Source: an uncultured Bacteroidota bacterium
GTDB taxonomy: Bacteria > Bacteroidota > Bacteroidia > Flavobacteriales > Flavobacteriaceae
DNA length: 27,003 bases
NCBI GenBank assembly: GCA_903920835.1
Contig: CAIXNQ010000129.1
Span: forward strand, 1 to 27,003
Reading direction: 5' to 3'
In this document: positions 14,786 through 23,453 of the stretch, one piece after another
How positions within the stretch are numbered: position 1 is the stretch's first letter
Layout: every line of letters starts with the position of its first letter
Program-made: the position numbers and the translations under genes
Notes under the pieces: generated by a model
The model's input: the letters and a program-made list of their open reading frames with translations, nothing else
What the model was told of the DNA's origin: nothing
Database searches by the model: none

Positions 14786-15445
14786 TTACAAATACTCTTT
14801 GGTGTAATAACTTCGAATGCGGTGAATAATGTTGTCTGTTGGCGTTTTGAATTGGAATGCATAAATGGACGTTATAAATAGGTTAATCATGTTGACATAT
14901 TGTCGGAAATCATCAGAATTAAAGTACACGTAGAGCTCGTCGTAGTTTTCTCTCACATACTGCCAAATTAGCGTTTCGCGTTCTTCTTTCTTGAACGTCT
15001 TTCTCACCGATTTGCCTTTGGCGCTTTCTACAGAAAAAGGATACAGCATTTCCATGATGAACGTCTTTATCGACGAGCTGACGTAATTTCTAAACGCAAA
15101 TTTGATGCTGTGACGGTCCTCGTCGCTTAAAAAATCGCACGAAAGCATCACTGCGGGGTTTAACAGTTTAATAAAATGACCCATGTACAAGTAAATTTCG
15201 TTTATTTTCAACTGTTTTCTCTGCTTAATACCGGGTATAAATAAATTTTTTCTAACGTCCGACGCTAAGCGTCTCAGTGTTTTTTTTTGCACATTTTCGC
15301 TTTTGCACACCAGTTCCGTTTCTTTGTACGAATAAAAAATCTCGTCCAAGTTTTTTTTACGCGATTCGTTCACTCGTTTCTCTTCTTCTTCGTCTTCTTT
15401 CAACACGGCATTTAACCACGTTTCCCAATCGGTAATGTTATCCAT
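14786..15445 (-). CDS. Unrecognised 219-aa protein between the ATPase and the 676-aa protein
   Basis: The frame is open further upstream through an ATG at 15592 inside the ATPase gene (268 aa). The ATG at 15445 is preferred because it overlaps the ATPase stop by 8 nt and begins MDNITDWETWLN, like the other tight junctions here. The protein is helical and charged, with an acidic run DEEEEKR (about residues 17-24) and many Lys/Arg. No catalytic motif or cysteine cluster is visible. Its position suggests a packaging or assembly partner of the ATPase, by context only. Confidence 0.72.
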   Translation of the reverse strand: MDNITDWETWLNAVLKEDEEEEKRVNESRKKNLDEIFYSYKETELVCKSENVQKKTLRRLASDVRKNLFIPGIKQRKQLKINEIYLYMGHFIKLLNPAVMLSCDFLSDEDRHSIKFAFRNYVSSSIKTFIMEMLYPFSVESAKGKSVRKTFKKEERETLIWQYVRENYDELYVYFNSDDFRQYVNMINLFITSIYAFQFKTPTDNIIHRIRSYYTKEYL

Positions 15446-16571
15446 CGCTGTCGCTAAGACTGAAATCGCTCGAATCGTCGCTTTCGAAATTATAACGTCT
15501 TCTCCGATACTCGTCTTGTTCGTGTTTAGAATGAAATGATTTTTTCGGCGGCGGCTCATATACGATTGTTTCGTCTTCTTCGACGGGGGCAATTTCTTCT
15601 TTTTCCTCTACCGGTTTACCTTTGGATTTCTTGAGTGTGGACGCACTTTCTATTTGGTAGACGTTCTTACAATCTGGCAGGCGTTTAAACTTGTAATCGG
15701 TAAACGTGCTCCACTGTTGATCGTACTGGCACGTGTAGTTGTAATCGGGAACGCCGTTTGAAAAATGAGGCACGTACACAATTTGCTCGTTCAAATCGTC
15801 AATCTTGCTGCGCAGTTTGGCAGGACTCTTTTTAAACAGCGCAAAATGCTGATGTTCTCCGCTCGTCACTTCTTTTAGTTTTTGGACGAGAGCGTTTTTT
15901 TGTTTTGAAAAACACTGCACTTCCGACATGAATATTTTACGCGATTCGGGCGTGTCGCTAAACGCCACAATCAAGTTGAAATTGTCTACAATTTTATTCC
16001 ATTGAGAATTGCCTTTGATGGGCGTGGAATGAAAACACGAAATGGTGGCAATGGAAAGGTGCGAACCGCTAGTGATCAAATCTAAATACTGCGTGCATTT
16101 CAAGCAATGCTCTTGCAAGTCGTCAAACAAATAAATAGTTCTCAGCGTGTTTCGTTTGTTGCTGTCTACGACTCCTGTTGTTTCTTTAGTTATGGAATTT
16201 AATACGTCTATTTTTGCTCCCAACGCCTGACTGCTCTCCACCACGTGAAACCACACTTTTTTTATTTTGTTAAAGTTGCTCTTGCAAACGTCTCTCCATT
16301 CTTTTTGCTGTTCGGGATTCATTTCGCGTTTCTGTATGACGTGCAAGTAAACGGCCGATTTGTATTTGCCGTGACGTATCATGTTTCGCGACAGGACGCT
16401 CTTGCCCGATCCTACGGTTCCCACAATCAGCGTGTTCTCCGGGTAGTCGTCTACGATGGGCAAAAACAACGCATTTTGCTCTTCTTCGCCCTCTTTTTTC
16501 TTCAACGGCGTCTTTTTTGTGATTGGCGTGCCAAAACCCCGTCTTTCGCACACTGTTTCGTACGTGTCCAT
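15438..16571 (-). CDS. A32/FtsK-HerA-like genome packaging ATPase, 377 aa
   Basis: This motor is expected to drive viral DNA into the capsid. From the ATG at 16571, Walker A is GTVGSGKS at residues 51-58 and Walker B is IYLFDDL at 146-152. Conserved-looking downstream segments include CFHSTPIKG and NFNLIVAFSDT. The C-terminal 60 residues are highly charged and Ser/Asp-rich (DSSDFSLSDSDG at the end). The frame could start at 16622 inside the polymerase gene. The ATG at 16571 is chosen because it lies 2 nt after the polymerase stop and has the favoured context AAAAATGG. This is the usual partner of the major capsid protein and protease in this virus group. Confidence 0.92.
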   Translation of the reverse strand: MDTYETVCERRGFGTPITKKTPLKKKEGEEEQNALFLPIVDDYPENTLIVGTVGSGKSVLSRNMIRHGKYKSAVYLHVIQKREMNPEQQKEWRDVCKSNFNKIKKVWFHVVESSQALGAKIDVLNSITKETTGVVDSNKRNTLRTIYLFDDLQEHCLKCTQYLDLITSGSHLSIATISCFHSTPIKGNSQWNKIVDNFNLIVAFSDTPESRKIFMSEVQCFSKQKNALVQKLKEVTSGEHQHFALFKKSPAKLRSKIDDLNEQIVYVPHFSNGVPDYNYTCQYDQQWSTFTDYKFKRLPDCKNVYQIESASTLKKSKGKPVEEKEEIAPVEEDETIVYEPPPKKSFHSKHEQDEYRRRRYNFESDDSSDFSLSDSDG

Positions 16572-16573
16572 TT

Positions 16574-19500
16574 TTATAGCAACGATTGAATGACGGGCAA
16601 AACAAATTCTTTCATGTACCAATACCTGACTGCAAGATCTGCGTTTGAAAATATAATTTCTTTTTCCATTTGCAACAGTTTATAAAGATGTCCGTCACTG
16701 CAAAAAGCGTTCAAATCGTTCACAACTGTTTTGTTTAACACGTGTATTTTTTGCAATCTTTCGTCGTCGCGAAGCAAACGCAGACCGCAATCCAACACGT
16801 AATATTTAGAATTGAGATTTTTCATAAACGACATGTTGCGTTCTACTTTTTCCACTTGATGCGCAGTCAACATCAAACGGTGCGTTTCGAAATCGGTCAT
16901 TTTGCGTTTAATGCATTTCACGGAAGCGTCAAAATAGTTTTCCAACACGAACAAATCAATACCTTTCAAGTACTGTTGCGTATGCAAATGCTGTTTCGGA
17001 AACCCTTTGGCGCGCATCTTTTGCGCATCGCCTTTGACAATTTCATAGCATTTAGGACCCAACGCAACGGCCATATCAATGTGTTGGGCGGGATACTCGT
17101 TTTGAAAATGATGCGGGTGCTTTTGTTTGGCATTGCTGTACAACGGATGGTCTTTTGGATAATTCGAGTAGTCCATGAGGGCATTAAAGTCTGCGTCTTC
17201 CCTTAAACAGCGTTCCACGCGCTGCGTAAAATCATTGCCCTTTCCGTACACGGCAACACACAACGAGTCCGTATCGGTCATGATCAACTCGTAGTGGGCT
17301 TGCACTTTTGTTAAGGCGTTTTGCAACACGGAGGCAAAATGGGAAATGCTTCTCTTGGCTTCTGCCAGCACGTGACAGGCCACGATACGCAAGCTGGTGT
17401 TGTTGACTCCCCGTTTGTTTTTCAAGATGGCGACGGGAACGGTAAACTTTTCGTTTTCTTCCAGAGAATACAAAATGTCAATACCACCGCTGAGATCAAT
17501 GGAATTGACGCTACGCGTGTCGTAATGCAGCACGCTTTGTATGATGTTGCTAGCGTAAATTTCGTTGTACGTGTCCACTCCGTCAAATACCAAATCTTTT
17601 TTTTTGGTATCGATGCAGCACGTGTCGAAATCTTCATCCATGAAATTCATAATGACGTGGCGATACGTAGCCGGCAAAAAACCCCTCACTGTTTCTGCAT
17701 CGTGCTGCTGCAACAATTCGCGACACGCGTTTTGCAAGTAAGTGCACGTCTTGCGAACATTTTCTTGCGCGTTGACCGTGTACGAATAATCTTTATACTT
17801 GGTAACGTCTCTTGCCGTCCACCCGTAATGACCATTGGTCATCAGTTTGAACAAATTATCGCTGACCTTGTCACCTCGCCGGTTGGCCTCTTGTCGCTTT
17901 TGACTCAGGTACGTCACAAACGTGTGCGCCATTTTAGTCATCACGACGCCAAACACGTTTAGAATCTTGACCAATTGCACGCCTTGAGTGCTAATGAGCC
18001 ATTTTAGACGATCCATAGTCTCGACGGTTTCGTGTTCGCCGTACTTGTACACCAATTTTTCTCCTTTGTTAATACTTATGGTAAGTGTACCGTCTGAACG
18101 CATGACGCGCTTGTCGTAAATTTCAAAGGCAGACAAGTCTGTCACATTGCAAGATTCTTTGACCACGCACGCCGAAATGCCACCCAAGCTGCTCTGTTTT
18201 TCTTTTTTAATTCGCAACACGCAATGCACCATGGCCCCGCTGTGTATGTAACCTTCTCCCATGTCGTACTTGTTCAGGACATCCTCCAACGTCTCCATCC
18301 CATGTATTTCTGTTTCCATGCCAATTCCCAAATACTTGGTTTGCGCTCCACCGTATTGGCTGTTTTCGTCGTACATCATGGCCATAAAATGCAATTTGTC
18401 GTCTCGCGTATACTCTTCAGACGTAAAACTGTCGGTTGAAACGCAAATGGATTGCGATCCGTTGGTCGACATGCCACCCTTCATGCACTTTTCAATCAGT
18501 TGATGATGACGTTTGGTTGGCGGATGTTGCACTGCCACGTTGCCAATGTAAGAATTGTACTTGCTAGAGAATGAAAAAATGGAAATGAACGGCAAGACGT
18601 GAAACTTGAGTTGCTGATAGATGCGCGCGTCAAAATCGTACAAGACAAAAGCCAGGGAAATGGTATCGATAACGTTGTAAATGTGCAGCAATTGACCGTA
18701 ATTTTTCAACTGCAATCGAAGCCACAATCGCTTGACATTTTCAAACGGTTCGCTCAACATCAAACGTTCGTGCGTTTCATCTTTGGCTTTGGATAGAAAA
18801 TTGCCCAAAAAGTCTTCCAACACGGGCTCTTGGCACTCGACATTTAAATCCACGTCGTTGATTTTTTCGTACGGAAACGTACTCTTGCCGGTAAAGTAAG
18901 ACGTTCCTTCTGCGTCCGCCATCATTTCTGCATACTTTTCATAGTTCACAAACCCGGTTTTGTGCAAATGATCCAATATGGCACAGCGTAACATTTCTTT
19001 GGTATTTGCATCCAAATTACGAGTGGCTTCTTCCAGCGAACAGTTTAAGATTTTTAAACTGTCCAGAAAACGAACGTGTTTAAAAGAAATGTTTTTAATT
19101 TTACCCAAACTTTCAGACGTAGCAAACAGAGAACCGAGTGAACAGCCTTCCATAATTTCGCCAAAATACTCTTTGTTTGTTTCTGCCGTGCTGTAATGTT
19201 GCGCCCACGGATAATGGCTCAACTCTTCCAGATGAGCAGTAATAAAGACTAAATTGTCAAAAGCTGCATTGTGAGCATAAATATTCACCACGGGTTTTTT
19301 CACGCGTCCGTAATTGAGGTTGCAATAATGATGCGCCAAACCCAACACCTCCCCAGTCCAATGATCGTGGTCAATGACGGCATAATCAAAATACGCCTCT
19401 ATTTTGTTATGTAACAATTTTGCACATTCAGGTTGTTGAAAAACATCATGTACATACGATTTGTATATGGAATGATCCACCGTACACAGCACGACGCGCT

Positions 19501-21979
19501 GAAACAATTCTCCCACTACGCCCAACGACGAGGTGAAATCAAAGAGATAAAAGAGTCGATCTTCAAAGATCGTAGACTGGTCTGCATAGGTGGTCTTGAT
19601 GTGACGGCAGGCATGTTCAAACTCCGTGTAAAAATAACAGGTGTTGTTCATCATGTCTTCGTAACTAGAACGACCTGTTACGCGCTGTAAAAGAACCAAC
19701 ATGTCGTCGTTAGACATCATAAAATAGCGACAAAATGTTCCGTTTTCAACGCGTCCCAAGCGTGAACATTCATAAAGAACGACATAGACTCGGAACAAAA
19801 ACAACAAATCTGTTTCCACTTGTTCGCGTGATGTCACTTTTAAGTACTGTTGAACTGCTCTGCCAAGTTGAAAATAGTTGACTTTGGTAACTCCGCCATA
19901 CAAATGATAACGTAATGAAGCATGTTCGGCACTTGACGTTTGGTACTCGTTACCTCGCCGGTAATGTCGTTCTAAAGCCGAGCGTTTGTCAACAGTCAAC
20001 TTACATATGGTACATTCTGGACGCTCGGTTTGCCAAAGTCGTTCTCTGTCTTCAAGAGATATGTTCAACTGCGTATGTTCTTGCCGTTGCGTTTCTGCAA
20101 AGTCTACCAGCAACTGCGCCAAGGCAATCAAATCAAACACGCGTAATGATTTCAATCCTTCTACATTACCGCCACGTTCGTACTCGTTGAAACGTTGCTT
20201 ACGTACGACCGCCAACACGGGATTGACGACACCTTGCAAAGCCACAGGGCATTTTTCAAACAACTGTCGCATGCTGTCAAACGTGTCTTTATAGTAAAAG
20301 GACCATTGGTGGCGTATTTGACCGTTGCTGTCGCGTCCAAACGTCTTTTCAGCCAAAGAAGCGTTGACGCAGAATAACGTAACGCTATGACAATAGTACA
20401 AGAGTCGCTCGCCAACGGTCGCTGTCTCGCAGTCAAACGTCATGTAATAGGGAAACGTGCTGCGCGATTCGTGGAAAAGAACATGTTGAGGTTCGTAATA
20501 TTGTCTATGAGTAGTGTAGTTGATTCTGTCGTCTCTGTAATATCCTTTACATTCTTTATGCTTACCTTGATATCTGTAATAACGTTGACATGTATCGCAC
20601 ACATACAAGGCTTGCTTTTCATGAGTCAAGTATTGGAATTTTTTCGATAACAGCGACACGCAATGAAACTTTTTAGGATTGATATTTTCCAACAACAGTT
20701 GAATCGTGCTGCGACGTTCCAACATGGTGTTGTGAAGTTCGCGTTGTTCGTCGTTTTCAAATTGTCGATACGGGTTGTTTTCGTCCAAGGTAATTTTCTT
20801 GCTTTCATACAACTTGTTGAACATTTTGGTGCACGTTTTTAAATTGACGTTTTTTTTATTACGACCGCCCTGGGAGTTCATTGTCAAATGAACGCGCTTT
20901 GGCTTTTTCACCATTTTAAAAACGATAATGTTATAGTTACGGTAATAGTCGGACAACTCTATTAAAATATCTTGCAAATCCGCAAACTTCAGGTAACGCG
21001 TTTTATCTTTCCACTCCAATAATTTCGTGCGATGTTCTTCGTTTCCTTCGCAAATCACAGTTAGACATGTTTCGTAATCCAGGTCTTGCAGTTCGTCATA
21101 TGTAAACAGTTGCGTTTTGCACTGATACAAACTCACTATGAAAGCGACGTAAAAGCAATAACCTTTTGGCAACCAGCGTGAGAAATCTATAAAGGTAGCT
21201 TTTTGTTGTTTGAATGAAAACAAATTTTCTTCACGATAGCAAATTTTCTTCATGTTTTCAGAGCGACCTTGTTTGTATAAGAAACGTTTCACTTTATTCA
21301 AGTTCTTTTCGTGCAACGGTTCAGCACACATGAAATCATTTTCATCATCAAATTGATCTATTCTTTTCATTTCTTTCAAAAAACGCGCCACTTTTGTCAA
21401 ACTTTTCTCGTGCAGCGGCTCCGAACATAAAAAATGGTTTAAAGCATCAACATATCTCGTTTTTTTTCCGCTAATGATGGAATCCCGTAAAAAAACAAAC
21501 TTACCCAAAGAAACGTCACTCAACGTTTGACTTTGAAACTGCGACAAATTCAGCATGACAAAACCGCTTTCCTCGTGCGTGGAGTTGTGAACTCCCAAAG
21601 CGTTCGATTGAACAATGTCTTCGAGTTTTTGACTGGCTTCTAGCGGTCTCACGAAATGCACGGCAGACCGAAAGATCGACTTGACCAATTTGTAGCCTTT
21701 ATCCAATTCTTTGTAGTACATCATGACGGCCACAAAACAAATTAAAAAGTTTCTCTTCTCCACAGGAAACCTTTCCGTTCTTTCCATCTCTTTCAAAAAT
21801 GCCCAAGTGGCTTTTTTCTCCACCACGCGATGCACTTGTTCCCAGGTCATTTTACGTCTCAACAAGCGAGACAAATCTTCACCCACACTTTCGTCCGGGT
21901 ACCGCTTGGTGGTCCATACGTGCTTTTCGTAGAGCGCGCTGTTGAAACTCTTGTTTGTAGTTTCTAATTTAAGTTTCAT
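16574..21979 (-). CDS. polB: Protein-primed-type family B DNA polymerase of Polinton type, 1801 aa
   Basis: This is the replicative polymerase of the element. Exonuclease motifs: FDCETA (Asp516, Glu518), NAAFD (Asn904, Asp908) and YNVID (Tyr1101, Asp1105). Polymerase motifs: A at DENSQYG (Asp1204), B at KLMTNGHYG (Lys1378-Gly1386), C at DTDS (1569-1572) and KCY at 1643-1645. Between Exo I and Exo II lies the Polinton zinc/EndoVII-like insertion: C656-x2-C659, then DHDHWTG (870-876) and AHHYCNLNY (882-890). The N-terminal 500 residues include the HCVSLL...CDTC segment (439-464) seen in Polinton polymerases and a 17-residue internal duplication. At 1801 aa it is clearly longer than the roughly 1100-1200 aa I recall for adintovirus PolB. 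The start is 1 nt after the upstream stop. No separate terminal-protein gene is evident. Confidence 0.96.
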   Translation of the reverse strand: MKLKLETTNKSFNSALYEKHVWTTKRYPDESVGEDLSRLLRRKMTWEQVHRVVEKKATWAFLKEMERTERFPVEKRNFLICFVAVMMYYKELDKGYKLVKSIFRSAVHFVRPLEASQKLEDIVQSNALGVHNSTHEESGFVMLNLSQFQSQTLSDVSLGKFVFLRDSIISGKKTRYVDALNHFLCSEPLHEKSLTKVARFLKEMKRIDQFDDENDFMCAEPLHEKNLNKVKRFLYKQGRSENMKKICYREENLFSFKQQKATFIDFSRWLPKGYCFYVAFIVSLYQCKTQLFTYDELQDLDYETCLTVICEGNEEHRTKLLEWKDKTRYLKFADLQDILIELSDYYRNYNIIVFKMVKKPKRVHLTMNSQGGRNKKNVNLKTCTKMFNKLYESKKITLDENNPYRQFENDEQRELHNTMLERRSTIQLLLENINPKKFHCVSLLSKKFQYLTHEKQALYVCDTCQRYYRYQGKHKECKGYYRDDRINYTTHRQYYEPQHVLFHESRSTFPYYMTFDCETATVGERLLYYCHSVTLFCVNASLAEKTFGRDSNGQIRHQWSFYYKDTFDSMRQLFEKCPVALQGVVNPVLAVVRKQRFNEYERGGNVEGLKSLRVFDLIALAQLLVDFAETQRQEHTQLNISLEDRERLWQTERPECTICKLTVDKRSALERHYRRGNEYQTSSAEHASLRYHLYGGVTKVNYFQLGRAVQQYLKVTSREQVETDLLFLFRVYVVLYECSRLGRVENGTFCRYFMMSNDDMLVLLQRVTGRSSYEDMMNNTCYFYTEFEHACRHIKTTYADQSTIFEDRLFYLFDFTSSLGVVGELFQRVVLCTVDHSIYKSYVHDVFQQPECAKLLHNKIEAYFDYAVIDHDHWTGEVLGLAHHYCNLNYGRVKKPVVNIYAHNAAFDNLVFITAHLEELSHYPWAQHYSTAETNKEYFGEIMEGCSLGSLFATSESLGKIKNISFKHVRFLDSLKILNCSLEEATRNLDANTKEMLRCAILDHLHKTGFVNYEKYAEMMADAEGTSYFTGKSTFPYEKINDVDLNVECQEPVLEDFLGNFLSKAKDETHERLMLSEPFENVKRLWLRLQLKNYGQLLHIYNVIDTISLAFVLYDFDARIYQQLKFHVLPFISIFSFSSKYNSYIGNVAVQHPPTKRHHQLIEKCMKGGMSTNGSQSICVSTDSFTSEEYTRDDKLHFMAMMYDENSQYGGAQTKYLGIGMETEIHGMETLEDVLNKYDMGEGYIHSGAMVHCVLRIKKEKQSSLGGISACVVKESCNVTDLSAFEIYDKRVMRSDGTLTISINKGEKLVYKYGEHETVETMDRLKWLISTQGVQLVKILNVFGVVMTKMAHTFVTYLSQKRQEANRRGDKVSDNLFKLMTNGHYGWTARDVTKYKDYSYTVNAQENVRKTCTYLQNACRELLQQHDAETVRGFLPATYRHVIMNFMDEDFDTCCIDTKKKDLVFDGVDTYNEIYASNIIQSVLHYDTRSVNSIDLSGGIDILYSLEENEKFTVPVAILKNKRGVNNTSLRIVACHVLAEAKRSISHFASVLQNALTKVQAHYELIMTDTDSLCVAVYGKGNDFTQRVERCLREDADFNALMDYSNYPKDHPLYSNAKQKHPHHFQNEYPAQHIDMAVALGPKCYEIVKGDAQKMRAKGFPKQHLHTQQYLKGIDLFVLENYFDASVKCIKRKMTDFETHRLMLTAHQVEKVERNMSFMKNLNSKYYVLDCGLRLLRDDERLQKIHVLNKTVVNDLNAFCSDGHLYKLLQMEKEIIFSNADLAVRYWYMKEFVLPVIQSLL

Positions 21980-21980
21980 A

Positions 21981-22271
21981 TTATTTGTTATCTAAAAGAA
22001 ATTGAAGTTCAGTTAACATAGGCTTTATTTTTTTATCTGCATTAAAGTACTCGCACCTATTACTGCAATATGCGCATCGCTCAAGCAAACAAATGACAAT
22101 ATCGACAATGGCTCTCAAATAAATGTATTCGTTTTCTTTTATTCCTTTATCATGCACAAAACCATAAAAGGCTTGCACTCGCACCACTAAATCGCTCGTT
22201 GCAGGACTCAACTTTTTTTTCAACATGTAAAAATCATACTCGTTTTTAAAAGACAAGTAATACCTTTCCAT
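21981..22271 (-). CDS. Unrecognised 96-aa protein immediately ahead of the polymerase
   Basis: No family is recognised. The protein is helical, with a compact cysteine group in the middle (C60, C66-x2-C69, C73: CLLERCAYCSNRCEYF) that could bind zinc. It ends in LDNK, 1 nt before the polymerase ATG, so it is probably translated from the same mRNA. Unlike the accessory genes to its right, the short leader before its ATG is a run of T then A without an AG acceptor. This marks it as the first gene of the polymerase block rather than the last of the spliced block. The context suggests a replication accessory role. Confidence 0.75.
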   Translation of the reverse strand: MERYYLSFKNEYDFYMLKKKLSPATSDLVVRVQAFYGFVHDKGIKENEYIYLRAIVDIVICLLERCAYCSNRCEYFNADKKIKPMLTELQFLLDNK

Positions 22272-22299
22272 TTTTTTTTGTTAAAAAAAAAAAGTTACA

Positions 22300-22797
22300 T
22301 TATTTAAACAGTTCGTGTCTGGGAAAGTCGTAAACGTCACCATTAAATACGCATCCGCAGATCATGTTTTTGTTGCTCTGTAAAACTTGCTTTTCGTTTG
22401 TCATGTCGACTTTTGAAAATGAAACACTGTCGTCGTCTTCTTCGTCCATATTGATGGCCATGTCGATAAACGACACGTAGGGTCTTTTAAGGCATTTGAC
22501 ACACAACAAACCAACGGGCTCCTCTTTTGACAACACAACCTCAAACGGATTTTTATTAACGAAACGCAGTTGTATTTCGCAATCCATATCTAAACACGAA
22601 AAAAAATCCACGTTTTTTATATCCGAGGCTTTTATAACACCTATCGAGAACGGTCCTTGATAGTATAAACCCGTATCGACTGTCACTTTTTCGTTAGCCG
22701 GCAAATGCACGTCGTTTTGCACGTAAATTTCCATACAGCCATCTTCTCGTTTCTTGGGTTTTATGCCGTACGTTCGAACAAAAATCGTCACATTCAT
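22300..22797 (-). CDS. Degenerate dUTPase-fold protein, 165 aa
   Basis: Residues about 10-105 follow the trimeric dUTPase plan. KPKKREDGCMEIYV sits at the motif I position, HLPANEKVTVDTGLYYQGPFSIGVI matches the PGE...V.TGL...P.G segment, and CLDMDCEIQLRFVNKNPFEVVLSKEEPVGLL matches ID.DY.GEI...N...F.I..GD.I.QL. The catalytic motifs are altered: no SAGYD in motif I, no clear RSS in motif II, and no Gly-rich motif V. Enzymatic activity is therefore doubtful, and a binding role is more likely, as for adenovirus E4 ORF1. The tail is acidic (MDEEDDDSVSFS). The ATG at 22797 lies 16 nt after a splice acceptor (TATTTTAG); the frame upstream of it contains only a TTG. Confidence 0.6.
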   Translation of the reverse strand: MNVTIFVRTYGIKPKKREDGCMEIYVQNDVHLPANEKVTVDTGLYYQGPFSIGVIKASDIKNVDFFSCLDMDCEIQLRFVNKNPFEVVLSKEEPVGLLCVKCLKRPYVSFIDMAINMDEEDDDSVSFSKVDMTNEKQVLQSNKNMICGCVFNGDVYDFPRHELFK

Positions 22798-22813
22798 TCT
22801 ATTTATTTCTAAT

Positions 22814-22816
22814 CTA
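22814..22816 (-). other. Predicted splice acceptor, dUTPase-fold gene
   Basis: The minus strand reads ACTTTTGTATTTTAG, ending at 22814, just after the stop of the 197-aa gene. The exon would begin at 22813, 16 nt before the ATG. GTAATTAC upstream could serve as a branch site. Confidence 0.5.
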
Positions 22817-22830
22817 AAATACAAAAGTAA

Positions 22831-23424
22831 TTACGTTTTTACAATTTTACAAATTAAATTATCGTATATTGTCTGTTGTATGTCTTTAGGAATCAAGTCC
22901 AAAGAATTCATGTACATGTGATGAATAAAAGCGCAGCATTCGGCTTTCGGACAATGCAACATATTGCTCTTTTGTATTCTGCTGTGCTCTCCACAACCGA
23001 AACGTTCAAACGAGTTATAGTTAGACATGTTTTTAATGGGCGGAACACAAAAAGGATACTTTTCAACATCCAGCGAGTTGCAGCCAAAGTGCTCTATCAG
23101 TTTTTTCTCGTAAATCCCGCCTTTGTATGCAATCCGGAAGTTTTTATTACGTTCAAAATAAGTTTTAAACTCGTCTATTAAACGAAAACACGTATAACTG
23201 CTCCAAATATACGGATTTAAACCGTTAATATTCTTCTTTACATACAAAGCGGTACGTTTGTCCTTTTCAGACATGTCTTCCACTTTGGAACAAATCTTGA
23301 CATGATACGTCCAAATTTTAAACGTCGACATTTCAATGATGCATACTTCGCGGATGCAAGGAGTACCCCAACAATGCAACTCTCCGCAGACTACGTACTC
23401 AACGTCCATAAAATAATCAAACAT
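22831..23424 (-). CDS. Exonuclease-like Cys/His protein of an unnamed arthropod family, 197 aa
   Basis: The pattern matches, from memory, a family of uncharacterised invertebrate proteins with DxE near the start, IxEx, NGL, Y.KG..K..L, a LD.E...CP/FC segment, and a terminal CxxH...CxxxxCA..H cluster. Here these are FMDVEY (Asp7, Glu9), REVCII (25-30), INGLNPYIW (66-74), IAYKGGIYEKKLI (98-110), LDVEKYPFC (118-126), C144/H147 and C158...C163-C164...H168-H169. The DxE start and overall order suggest a DEDD/RNase H-fold nuclease with a structural metal site, but the remaining acidic catalytic residues cannot be assigned. It lies in the spliced accessory block with an acceptor 11 nt before its ATG. 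Confidence 0.6.
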   Translation of the reverse strand: MFDYFMDVEYVVCGELHCWGTPCIREVCIIEMSTFKIWTYHVKICSKVEDMSEKDKRTALYVKKNINGLNPYIWSSYTCFRLIDEFKTYFERNKNFRIAYKGGIYEKKLIEHFGCNSLDVEKYPFCVPPIKNMSNYNSFERFGCGEHSRIQKSNMLHCPKAECCAFIHHMYMNSLDLIPKDIQQTIYDNLICKIVKT

Positions 23425-23435
23425 TTTTTTTTAAT

Positions 23436-23438
23436 CTA
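23436..23438 (-). other. Predicted splice acceptor, exonuclease-like gene
   Basis: The minus strand reads AATTTATTTTCTTTAG directly after the stop of the preceding gene. The exon would start at 23435, 11 nt before the ATG at 23424. Confidence 0.55.
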
Positions 23439-23453
23439 AAGAAAATAAATTAT

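Noticed and set aside
14785..14862. N-terminal extension of the 676-aa protein to 702 aa
   Set aside because: It would overlap the upstream gene by 77 nt, whereas the ATG at 14784 is 1 nt after the upstream stop.
15446..15592. N-terminal extension of the 219-aa protein to 268 aa
   Set aside because: The extension lies inside the ATPase gene, is low-complexity basic, and a start at 15445 fits the stop-start junction pattern.
16270..16605. 111-aa Arg-rich minus-strand frame overlapping the ATPase start
   Set aside because: It overlaps the Walker A coding region in another frame. Its basic composition follows from shifting the ATPase codons.
17321..17962. 213-aa and similar plus-strand ORFs antisense to the polymerase
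   Set aside because: They lie wholly inside conserved polymerase motifs, with no domain pattern, promoter or poly(A) signal of their own.
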